This document shows, piece after piece, positions 23,178 through 29,945 of a stretch of 33,717 nt of DNA. Made by a program: the position numbers and the translations under genes. Within the stretch, counting starts at the first letter, position 1; each line of letters starts with the position of its first letter. The DNA lies in the NCBI GenBank assembly GCA_012523185.1, contig JAAYIY010000043.1:1-33717 (forward strand), in the 5' to 3' direction. The notes under the pieces are model-generated. The model was not told where the DNA came from and ran no database searches. It saw only the letters and a program-made list of their open reading frames with translations. This DNA is from Clostridiales bacterium (GTDB lineage Bacteria > Bacillota > Clostridia > Oscillospirales > Acutalibacteraceae).

Positions 23178-24488
23178 ATGGCTGATTTAACAGCTTTGCG
23201 GGGCAGGGCAAACGGAGGCTATGTCGCCCCTCGGTGGTTCAGGCTTGACAACGCCGCCACAATTTATCCCGCCGCAAGAACAAGGACATATGCCTGCACG
23301 TTCAGGATGGCATTCGTCATGAAGGATGAAGTTGACGCGGATATTCTGCGGCAGGCCGTTGACGATATCGCACCGCGGTTTCCATCATTTTTCGTACAGC
23401 TTCGCCCGGGATTGTTCTGGTACTTTCTTGAGCGTGTGAGCGACACAAGGGCTGTCGTGGAGGAATCCGAATACCCGTGCCACAGGGTGACGCTTGTTGA
23501 AACGGACAAGCCCGCGTTCAGAGTGATATATTACAAACGCCGTTTAGGAATCGAGATGTTTCACTCCATCGCGGACGGCGGCGCCGCCCTGCTGTTTCTC
23601 AAGACGCTCGTGTCGCGCTACCTCGTGCTGAAAGGGCATGTCATACCAAACAGCGGCGATTTTATAGATATCGGCGAGAAACCGAAAAGGTACGAGCATA
23701 AGGATGTTTTCCCAAAGCTTTATAAAAAGGATGCCCCGCCGCTCCAAAAGGAAGAGTCAAGCTATCAGTATAAGGTCAAGACAATACCAAACTATTTTCA
23801 GGCAGTCCACGGCATCATTCCCGTCAAGGATATCAAGGAGTGCTGCAAGCCTTTGGGGCTTACAATAACAGAATATTTTGCCGCCGTGCTGCTTTATTCA
23901 ATATACCTTGACAATCCCGAAAACAAAAAGGTTATCAAGCTTTCCGTCCCCATGAGCCTGCGCCCAATATTCGGCTTTAAAACACTTCGTAATTTTTCGC
24001 TTTTTACAAACATCGGATTTACGCCCCCAAAAAACGGCGTCAGCACGTTTGAAGAAATAGTCGAGTCGATAAGAGGGAAGATAAAAGAGGGGGCAAGCGC
24101 CGAGGCGCTGCTTGCTCCGATTAAGCGCAATGTCGGCAGCGCGGGTAACCCGGCTGTCCGATTTCTGCCAAATGTTATAAAGCGTCCGCTTCTCAAAACG
24201 GCTTACCACCTTGTCGGGCAGAGGAAGTTCGCGTGCTGTATGTCAAACCTCGGCATATGCAGCATGCCGCCGGAAATGAGCGAGCATATAGACAGGATAG
24301 AGGTTCTTTTGGGCGGCGCCCCGCATGAAACCTTGGCGTGCGCCATCGGCGGTTTCGGTGATACGCTTACGATAACATTTACCGGCTCGTCCAAAAAGTT
24401 TGACATACCCCGTAACTTCTTCACGTTCCTGACCTCCTCAGGCATACGGGTGCGCGTCGAAACAAGCAATAAGGAGGCTTGCTCCTGA
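23178..24488 (+). CDS. Condensation-domain/alcohol acetyltransferase-like acyltransferase
   Basis: A 436-residue member of the CoA-dependent acyltransferase fold. The active-site motif HxxxDG is present as HSIADGG (His129, Asp133), preceded by RMAFVMKDEVDADILRQAVDD and RFPSFFVQLRPGLFWY, typical of the stand-alone condensation/alcohol acetyltransferase proteins in Clostridia. The second half includes VPMSLRPIFGFKTLRNFSLF, close to the usual latch region. Substrate is unknown; an acyl transfer to an alcohol, sugar or lipid is inferred. The ATG at 23178 has an excellent GAGGTGAT site; the frame from 23103 has none. The next gene overlaps the stop codon by one base, so the pair is probably translationally coupled. 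Confidence 0.85.
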   Translation: MADLTALRGRANGGYVAPRWFRLDNAATIYPAARTRTYACTFRMAFVMKDEVDADILRQAVDDIAPRFPSFFVQLRPGLFWYFLERVSDTRAVVEESEYPCHRVTLVETDKPAFRVIYYKRRLGIEMFHSIADGGAALLFLKTLVSRYLVLKGHVIPNSGDFIDIGEKPKRYEHKDVFPKLYKKDAPPLQKEESSYQYKVKTIPNYFQAVHGIIPVKDIKECCKPLGLTITEYFAAVLLYSIYLDNPENKKVIKLSVPMSLRPIFGFKTLRNFSLFTNIGFTPPKNGVSTFEEIVESIRGKIKEGASAEALLAPIKRNVGSAGNPAVRFLPNVIKRPLLKTAYHLVGQRKFACCMSNLGICSMPPEMSEHIDRIEVLLGGAPHETLACAIGGFGDTLTITFTGSSKKFDIPRNFFTFLTSSGIRVRVETSNKEACS

Positions 24489-25162
24489 TGAGATGTGAAA
24501 AATGTAAAGTGGATCTTGGAGAAGAATACAAAAGGTGCCCTCTTTGCGCCTCCCCGGCCGAACGCTCCGAGCCTGTGATAAAGGGTCAGCGCACGGCAGA
24601 ATATCCCGACGTTGTTTACAAAAAAAATCCGCCCTGGTATTTTGGCATTTATACGGCGGCGGCGCTCGCGCTGTCCGCAATCGCTGTCGCGGCGGACTGC
24701 GCCGTCAATAAAAACATTTCAAACGCCGCGTGGGTTGTTCTTTCTCTGCCATGCCTGTGGGCGCTTGTTTTCCGACCCATATTCATTAAAAAGCTTTATT
24801 TCGGGAGCTATATAATCCGTGACATCATTTGCCTTTCGCTGATTATGCTGTGGTACAGCAAGTCGCGCCTTGGGTATTTCGGTCCCGCCATACGCTTCGG
24901 CATACCGCTCCTGCACCTTGCCGCGGCGCTGGTGATTGTTGCCGGAATCTTTGCCTTTCCCAAAAGGCGCGTCAATGCCGCGGAGCATCTCATGGTGCTG
25001 GGTTCCTCAAGCTTTTTGCTTCTTATCATAAACATGGCAAACGGTTACGGCACACATTGGTGCGCCGCCGCGGCTGCCGTGTGCTTTTCGGCGGCCGCCG
25101 TCCTTGCCCGCGTCATGTCAAAAGAGATTTGTGACAAGCTTGCGGCAAGATTTAATGTTTAG
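24488..25162 (+). CDS. Zinc-ribbon multi-pass membrane protein (DUF6320-like)
   Basis: The N-terminus carries a zinc ribbon with two CxxC pairs (CEKCKVDLGEEYKRCPLC, residues 3-20), followed by a polar linker and about five or six hydrophobic helices to the end. The pattern matches the DUF6320 proteins found next to condensation-type acyltransferases in Clostridia. The ATG at 24488 overlaps the TGA of the acyltransferase gene and has AAGGAGG 10 bases upstream; an in-frame TTG at 24479 is too close to that site. No catalytic residues are seen; it may anchor or supply substrate to the partner enzyme, which is inference from pairing only. The glyQS gene starts 49 bases downstream. Confidence 0.8.
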   Translation: MRCEKCKVDLGEEYKRCPLCASPAERSEPVIKGQRTAEYPDVVYKKNPPWYFGIYTAAALALSAIAVAADCAVNKNISNAAWVVLSLPCLWALVFRPIFIKKLYFGSYIIRDIICLSLIMLWYSKSRLGYFGPAIRFGIPLLHLAAALVIVAGIFAFPKRRVNAAEHLMVLGSSSFLLLIINMANGYGTHWCAAAAAVCFSAAAVLARVMSKEICDKLAARFNV

Positions 25163-25211
25163 CTGTTTTGCGAAATTTCCACAATAATTTTTTCGGGGGT
25201 TTCTTCGACAT

Positions 25212-26591
25212 ATGGACAAATCAAAAAAGACCATGGAAAATATAGTCGCTCTTTGCAAAAACAGAGGTTTTGTATACGCCGGCAGCGAGATATACGGCGG
25301 ACTTTCAAACACCTGGGATTACGGTCCGCTGGGAGTTGAGCTTAAAAACAACATCAAGCAAGCCTGGTGGAGCAAATTTGTCAGGGAAAATCCTTACAAT
25401 GTCGGGCTTGATTCCGCCATCCTCATGAATCCGGCGACATGGGTTGCGTCGGGTCATGTCGGCGGCTTTTCCGACCCGCTGATGGACTGCAAGGACTGTA
25501 AAACTCGCCACAGAGCCGACAAGCTGATTGAGGATTCCGGCGCCGACCCGTCGGGCTGGAGCTTTGACGATATGTCAAAATATATAGAAGGCAACAAGAT
25601 AGCCTGCCCCGACTGCGGCGGAAGTAATTTCACGGAAATAAGAAAGTTTAACCTGATGTTCAAAACCTTTCAGGGTGTCACGGAGGACGCAAAAAACGAA
25701 ATCTTTCTCCGCCCGGAAACGGCGCAGGGCATATTTGTCAACTTCCCGAACATACAGCGGACGACGCGCCGCAAGGTGCCGTTTGGTGTCTGCCAGATAG
25801 GCAAAAGCTTTCGCAACGAGATAACGCCCGGCAACTTTATTTTCCGCACGCGTGAATTTGAGCAGATGGAGCTTGAGTTTTTTTGCAAGCCCGGCACGGA
25901 GCTTAAATGGTTCGATTACTGGAAGGATTTTTGCCGTGACTGGCTTTTCTCGCTTGGACTGAAACCCGAAAGCCTTCGCCTTCGCGACCACAAAAGCGAG
26001 GAGCTGTCACACTATTCAAACGCCACGACTGATTTTGAATTTTTATTTCCTTTCGGCTGGGGTGAGCTTTGGGGCGTGGCAAGCCGCACAGATTACGACC
26101 TTGCGCGCCATCAGGAGGCTTCCGGCAAAAGCCTTGAGTATTTTGACCAGGAGTCGGGCGCAAAATATCTTCCGTATGTTGTGGAGCCTTCTCTCGGCGC
26201 CGACAGAGTGGCGCTGGCTTTCATATGCGACGCTTACGACGAGGAGGTTGTGGACGCGGACAAGGGAGACACAAGGGTTGTGCTTCGCCTGCATCCCGCG
26301 CTTGCGCCGGTAAAGGCCGCGGTGCTTCCTCTTTCAAAAAAGCTTGGTGAAAATGCCGAAAAAATATACAGAGAGCTTTCAAAGGACTTTATGTGCGAAT
26401 ACGACGATTCAGGCTCGATAGGTAAGCGTTATCGCAGGCAGGATGAAATAGGCACGCCGTTTTGTGTAACATTCGATTTCAACTCCCTTGAGGACGGCTG
26501 TGTAACTGTGCGCGACCGTGACACGATGAATCAGGAAAGGCTTCCGATAGCCGACCTTGCGGACTATATTTCCGCGAAGCTCGCATTTTGA
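25212..26591 (+). CDS. glyQS: Glycyl-tRNA synthetase, dimeric (alpha2) type
   Basis: Charges tRNA-Gly with glycine. The 459-residue length and single chain mark the alpha2 type rather than the two-subunit enzyme. Class II motifs are visible: [26 protein letters not shown] at the start, motif 2 in [14 protein letters not shown] with [14 protein letters not shown], and motif 3 in [19 protein letters not shown], followed by an anticodon-binding domain ([18 protein letters not shown] to [17 protein letters not shown]). A Cys-rich insert (CKDCKTRH and CPDCGG) resembles the zinc-binding insertion of bacterial homologues. The ATG at 25212 has GGGGGT about 12 bases upstream, rather far. The 49-base upstream gap is too short for a T-box leader, so the gene is probably read from an upstream promoter. 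Confidence 0.97.
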   Translation: MDKSKKTMENIVALCKNRGFVYAGSEIYGGLSNTWDYGPLGVELKNNIKQAWWSKFVRENPYNVGLDSAILMNPATWVASGHVGGFSDPLMDCKDCKTRHRADKLIEDSGADPSGWSFDDMSKYIEGNKIACPDCGGSNFTEIRKFNLMFKTFQGVTEDAKNEIFLRPETAQGIFVNFPNIQRTTRRKVPFGVCQIGKSFRNEITPGNFIFRTREFEQMELEFFCKPGTELKWFDYWKDFCRDWLFSLGLKPESLRLRDHKSEELSHYSNATTDFEFLFPFGWGELWGVASRTDYDLARHQEASGKSLEYFDQESGAKYLPYVVEPSLGADRVALAFICDAYDEEVVDADKGDTRVVLRLHPALAPVKAAVLPLSKKLGENAEKIYRELSKDFMCEYDDSGSIGKRYRRQDEIGTPFCVTFDFNSLEDGCVTVRDRDTMNQERLPIADLADYISAKLAF

Positions 26592-26629
26592 CGCGGCGCC
26601 CAAGGATACCGGCGCACGGAGGTTTATCA

Positions 26630-27130
26630 ATGGAAAACAAAAAACAACCCGCAAAAAGAAAAGCCGCCGTAACTGTTGTTATTATTGTCACGGCATTAGT
26701 TCTTGTTGCCGGGGGAGTGTTAATTACGGCTTACAGGCTAAAGGACAAAAACGCGCCAAAGCCCGGCGACCCCGTTCTCGTCGTGTCCGAGAGTTCATAT
26801 CTGCAATACGAGATACGCAACGACGAGATTCTTCTGTCATACAGGATTACGCTGAAGAATCCGTCCGACAAGGAGTTTGGCGATTTTCGTATCGGAGGCG
26901 TGTTTGACGACGACTATGAAAGCGGTCTTATACTTGACAAAAACGCCGACGCCCGCGAAACAATGACGGGCAGAAAATCGTTTTCTCTTGAAGCTGGCGA
27001 GAAGCAGTCATATGATCTCGTTTTTTCGGCACAATATTTCAGAAATCAGAACAAGCCTTCACAGACGCTGCCTTCAGTGATAATAACAACATCGGACGGC
27101 AGGGAAATTAAAGTTTCAAAAGCTGATTAG
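26630..27130 (+). CDS. Membrane-anchored protein with extracytoplasmic beta-rich domain, function unknown
   Basis: A 166-residue product that I do not recognise. After a basic N-terminus (ENKKQPAKRKA) there is one transmembrane helix (AVTVVIIVTALVLVAGGVLI), then about 130 residues predicted outside the membrane with alternating hydrophobic residues (LQYEIRNDEILLSYRITLKN, KSFSLEAGEKQSYDLVFS), resembling the Ig-like or DUF4352-type folds of small surface proteins. No cysteine lipobox. The ATG at 26630 has CGGAGG 7 bases upstream; the longer frame from 26588 overlaps the glyQS stop. Neighbours give little clue; the MBOAT acyltransferase gene begins 85 bases later. Confidence 0.7.
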   Translation: MENKKQPAKRKAAVTVVIIVTALVLVAGGVLITAYRLKDKNAPKPGDPVLVVSESSYLQYEIRNDEILLSYRITLKNPSDKEFGDFRIGGVFDDDYESGLILDKNADARETMTGRKSFSLEAGEKQSYDLVFSAQYFRNQNKPSQTLPSVIITTSDGREIKVSKAD

Positions 27131-27215
27131 GCTGTGATTGGCGCCCTTGGAGATTAGCGCCTTGCGCGCCGCAAAGCGGGCATGAGGGCAGGTATGATAA
27201 AAAACGGAGGTTGCG

Positions 27216-28643
27216 ATGCTGTTTTCAAGCACAGTATTCCTGTTTGTGTTCCTGCCGTCTGTAATTTTTGCCTATTATGTTCTGCTCAAAAAAAGCAGAT
27301 TGCTTCAGAATATCTTCCTGCTTTGCGTGTCGCTTGTTTTTTATGCTTGGGGCGAGCCGAAGTTTGTGCTTATAATGATTTTATCAATCATTGTAAACTG
27401 GGCGCTGGGGATAACGGCGGCAAAATTCAGAGACCGCAAGCTAAAGGGGAGGGCGGTCATAGCCGCGGCGGCCGTTTTCAATATCGGACTTATGTTCATA
27501 TTCAAATATTTGATGTTTACCATCGAGAACATCAACAATATTTTCGGAACAAGCATTTTTGTTCCTCTGATAACCTTGCCGATAGGCATTTCTTTTTTTA
27601 CATTTCAGGCGTTTTCATACGTTATAGACGTTTTCAGAAACAACGGTGAAATGCAGAAAAACCCGCTAAATGTCGGGCTTTACATATCTTTTTTTCCACA
27701 GCTGATTGCGGGACCGATAGTGCGCTATCAGACAGTCGCCGACGAAATAAAAAACAGGAAAGAAACGCTTGCCGATTTTGTTTCGGGCGTCGAAAGATTT
27801 ATTGTCGGTTTTCTCAAAAAGGTGATGATAGCAAACTCTATGGCTGTGATAGCCGACGCGGCATTTGATTCAAAAGATGCCGTCTCCGCGTCTTTTGCGT
27901 GGCTCGGCGCCGCTGCGTATACGTTCCAAATATTCTTTGACTTTGCCGGTTATTCAGATATGGGCATAGGGCTTGGGCGTATGTTTGGGTTTCACTTTCT
28001 CGAAAACTTCAACTACCCATACGTCTCAAAATCTGTCACCGAGTTTTGGCGCAGGTGGCACATTTCGCTTGGCACATGGTTTCGAGACTATGTTTATTTC
28101 CCGTTGGGCGGAAGCCGTGTCGATTCAAAGGCGCGGCTTGTATTCAACCTTTTTACTGTCTGGCTGCTGACAGGCATATGGCACGGCGCGAACTGGACTT
28201 TTCTTGTGTGGGGATTTATGTATTTCGCAGTCCTGACAATCGAAAAGCTCACGGGGATACCGCAAAAAAAGGGCAAGCTGATAAACCTGCTGAAATATGT
28301 TTTTACAATGCTGACAGTCGTTTTCGGCTGGGTTATTTTCAGGTCGGACAGCATGGGCGCGGCGTGCGGCTATTTCAAGGCGATGTTCGGCGCGTCGGGA
28401 GCGGGGCTTATGCCGGGCGAAACTGTCTTTTATCTTAAAAACAACATTGTGATGTTCGCCGCCGCTGTCGCTTTTTCGCTGCCGACAGCCCCGTTTGTTC
28501 GGAAAAAGATTCAATCATCGGGCAAAGCGGCGCAGCGGACGTCAAGCGCGTTATACACAGCGGCGCTTTTCCTGCTTTTTATAGTCGCCGTGTCATATAT
28601 GATAAAAGGGAGCTACAATCCCTTTATTTATTTTAATTTTTAG
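27216..28643 (+). CDS. MBOAT-family O-acyltransferase (AlgI/DltB-like)
   Basis: Polytopic membrane acyltransferase of 475 residues with about ten hydrophobic helices. Diagnostic segments: LFSSTVFLFVFLPSVIFAYY at the start, SYVIDVFRNN, FPQLIAGPIVRY, FFDFAGYSDMGIGLGRMFGF, WRRWHISLGTWFRDYVYFPL and LTGIWHGANWTFLVWG, in which His323 is the expected catalytic histidine. These enzymes pass acetyl or other acyl groups across the membrane to exopolysaccharide, peptidoglycan or teichoic acid. The usual partner (AlgJ/AlgX- or DHHW-type protein) is not next to it; the following gene is a DNA-repair enzyme. CGGAGG precedes the ATG. A link to the polysaccharide genes of the kinase block is possible but not shown. 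Confidence 0.93.
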   Translation: MLFSSTVFLFVFLPSVIFAYYVLLKKSRLLQNIFLLCVSLVFYAWGEPKFVLIMILSIIVNWALGITAAKFRDRKLKGRAVIAAAAVFNIGLMFIFKYLMFTIENINNIFGTSIFVPLITLPIGISFFTFQAFSYVIDVFRNNGEMQKNPLNVGLYISFFPQLIAGPIVRYQTVADEIKNRKETLADFVSGVERFIVGFLKKVMIANSMAVIADAAFDSKDAVSASFAWLGAAAYTFQIFFDFAGYSDMGIGLGRMFGFHFLENFNYPYVSKSVTEFWRRWHISLGTWFRDYVYFPLGGSRVDSKARLVFNLFTVWLLTGIWHGANWTFLVWGFMYFAVLTIEKLTGIPQKKGKLINLLKYVFTMLTVVFGWVIFRSDSMGAACGYFKAMFGASGAGLMPGETVFYLKNNIVMFAAAVAFSLPTAPFVRKKIQSSGKAAQRTSSALYTAALFLLFIVAVSYMIKGSYNPFIYFNF

Positions 28644-28724
28644 GCGGTCTGTTTAACATAATCGCGCCTTCAAATTCGGGCGAGAGCTTTATACGGATTT
28701 CATTTTATTTCAGAGAGGTAAAAG

Positions 28725-29306
28725 ATGTACACAAACTGGGAAACACTCAAAAAAGAATGCATGTCATGCACGCGGTGTCGGCTTTGCGAGTCAAGGACAA
28801 ACATTGTTTTCGGCGGCGGAAACGAGAATGCCGAGGTTATGTTCATCGGCGAGGGGCCGGGCAAGCAGGAGGATTTGACGGGCGAGCCGTTTGTCGGCCG
28901 CTGCGGACAGCTCCTTGACAAATACTTAAGCGCCGTGGATCTTGACAGAAAGACAGACATATACATAGCCAATATGGTGAAGTGCCGCCCGCCGCAAAAC
29001 CGCGACCCGAAGCAGGACGAGCAGGACGAGTGCATTAAGTGGCTGTGCGAGCAGGTTCGCATCATGCGCCCCAAAATAATAGTGTGCCTTGGAAGAATAG
29101 CGGCGCAGCGGCTTATTTCTCCGGATTTTAAGGTCACGCTCGACCACGGCGTCTTTGAGCGAAAGGGCGGGATTTTTATGATGGGCACATTTCACCCCGC
29201 CTCACTTTTAAGAAACCAAAAGCAAAGGCCGCAGGCGCTTGAGGATTTTTTGAAGCTGCGCGATAAAATGCGCGAGGTATGCGGCAAAAACTATAATTTC
29301 AGCTGA
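28725..29306 (+). CDS. Uracil-DNA glycosylase, family 4 (4Fe-4S)
   Basis: Removes uracil from DNA. Family 4 is identified by the iron-sulfur cysteines C15xxC18 ([10 protein letters not shown]) with two further cysteines around [11 protein letters not shown] and DECIKWL, by motif [23 protein letters not shown], and by the C-terminal FHPASLLRN. The 193-residue length is usual. The GEGPG form matches thermophilic family 4 enzymes. AGAGAGG lies 8 bases before the ATG. It ends at a convergent junction with the small minus-strand gene and is followed by an intrinsic terminator at 29382-29417. With the 8-oxoguanine glycosylase at 1010, it is the second base-excision repair enzyme in the window. Confidence 0.95.
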   Translation: MYTNWETLKKECMSCTRCRLCESRTNIVFGGGNENAEVMFIGEGPGKQEDLTGEPFVGRCGQLLDKYLSAVDLDRKTDIYIANMVKCRPPQNRDPKQDEQDECIKWLCEQVRIMRPKIIVCLGRIAAQRLISPDFKVTLDHGVFERKGGIFMMGTFHPASLLRNQKQRPQALEDFLKLRDKMREVCGKNYNFS

Positions 29307-29381
29307 ACAGCGGACATATCCGCTTGTTTCGCGGCGGATTTATACAGCCGTTATTTGCGGCATAATATCAAAGCATTGCCG

Positions 29382-29417
29382 CCCCGGCTTTACGGCGCCG
29401 GGGTGATTTCGTTTTTT
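29382..29417 (+). terminator. Intrinsic terminator of the uracil-DNA glycosylase gene
   Basis: CCCCGGC at 29382-29388 pairs with GCCGGGG at 29397-29403 around an 8-base loop, followed on the plus strand by a T-rich run (TTTCGTTTTTT, 29407-29417). The stem lies over the last codons of the convergent gene at 29390-29602. A second stem GCGGCA/TGCCGC (29357-29362 and 29377-29382) abuts it and may serve the opposite strand. Confidence 0.75.
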
Positions 29418-29602
29418 GCGTCATTTTCAGCCGAGCCGCCGCCATATTTTTCGCACATTTCCTTTCTTGCGATAATTGTCGCCAGCGTATCGCCAAGCTG
29501 CACAAGGACGGCGGACAAAAGGGCAATCTCATCGTCCGACATACGGCACGCCAAAGTATTCGCCGCCGCCGTTATGGAAGCGGTCAGCTCATATGGATTC
29601 AT
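29390..29602 (-). CDS. Small DUF6774-like protein
   Basis: A 70-residue protein. The first 50 residues (MNPYELTASITAAANTLA, then DEIALLSAVLVQLGDTLATI) match the short clostridial family DUF6774, a predicted two-helix cytoplasmic protein of unknown function. The C-terminus is a variable polar tail. The start at 29602 has a run of six G (GGGGGGTG) 7 bases upstream on the minus strand, an excellent site. It is separated from the redox operon upstream by a terminator, so it probably has its own promoter, which I could not locate. Confidence 0.78.
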   Translation of the reverse strand: MNPYELTASITAAANTLACRMSDDEIALLSAVLVQLGDTLATIIARKEMCEKYGGGSAENDAKNEITPAP

Positions 29603-29671
29603 TCAAAACACCCCCCATACAGAATATGTGGGACGTGCGGAAAATGCAAATCGAAAGCCGCAAGCCGCGTG

Positions 29672-29721
29672 AAAAAACACACAACGCCCGCCGAGCAGCT
29701 CTTAAAAGCCGCGCGGCGGAC
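29672..29721 (-). terminator. Intrinsic terminator of the thioredoxin redox operon
   Basis: On the minus strand CCGCCG and CGGCGG (plus-strand 29714-29719 and 29688-29693) form a stem that encloses a smaller G-C rich stem, followed after about nine bases by TTTTTT (plus-strand 29672-29677). It lies just after the stop codon of the FTR catalytic chain gene, the last gene of the operon. The stem to T-tract distance is longer than ideal. Confidence 0.6.
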
Positions 29722-29738
29722 GTCATATGTAATTGTCT

Positions 29739-29936
29739 TTATTTTTCCTTGTAAAACAACATGCAGTGGCAGTAACCTTCAAAGTCGGGGTCGGATATCT
29801 GGTCGCGGAATTCTCTGCACATACACTTTGTATCGTCCGTCGTTTCCATCCTGCACGGACAGTGACCGTTCCTTGCCTTAAGGCCGTCTTTTATAGTTGC
29901 GACGACATCGGCGTCCTCGTTAAGTCTTATTCTCAT
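29739..29936 (-). CDS. Ferredoxin-thioredoxin reductase catalytic (beta) chain homologue
   Basis: A 65-residue protein with the cysteine pattern of the catalytic chain of ferredoxin:thioredoxin reductase: CPC at 26-28, CMC at 38-40 and CHC at 56-58, ending CHCMLFYKEK as in known members. In plant enzymes these cysteines hold a 4Fe-4S cluster beside a redox disulfide that reduces thioredoxin with electrons from ferredoxin. The outer spacing is the same as in plants (33 residues from first to last Cys), but the middle CxC is shifted towards the N-terminus. No gene for the variable subunit is nearby. GAGGTGAGG before the ATG lies at the end of the preceding oxidoreductase gene, 9 bases away. The thioredoxin two genes upstream is the obvious partner; that is inference. 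Confidence 0.88.
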   Translation of the reverse strand: MRIRLNEDADVVATIKDGLKARNGHCPCRMETTDDTKCMCREFRDQISDPDFEGYCHCMLFYKEK

Positions 29937-29945
29937 GACCTCACC

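Noticed and set aside
25163-25211. T-box leader upstream of glyQS
   Set aside because: The gap is only 49 bases, far too short for a T-box, and no specifier or terminator stem is visible.
29476-29754. Plus-strand frames across the convergent and terminator region
   Set aside because: They run antisense to the DUF6774-like gene and through the terminator of the redox operon, without ribosome binding sites or recognisable sequence.
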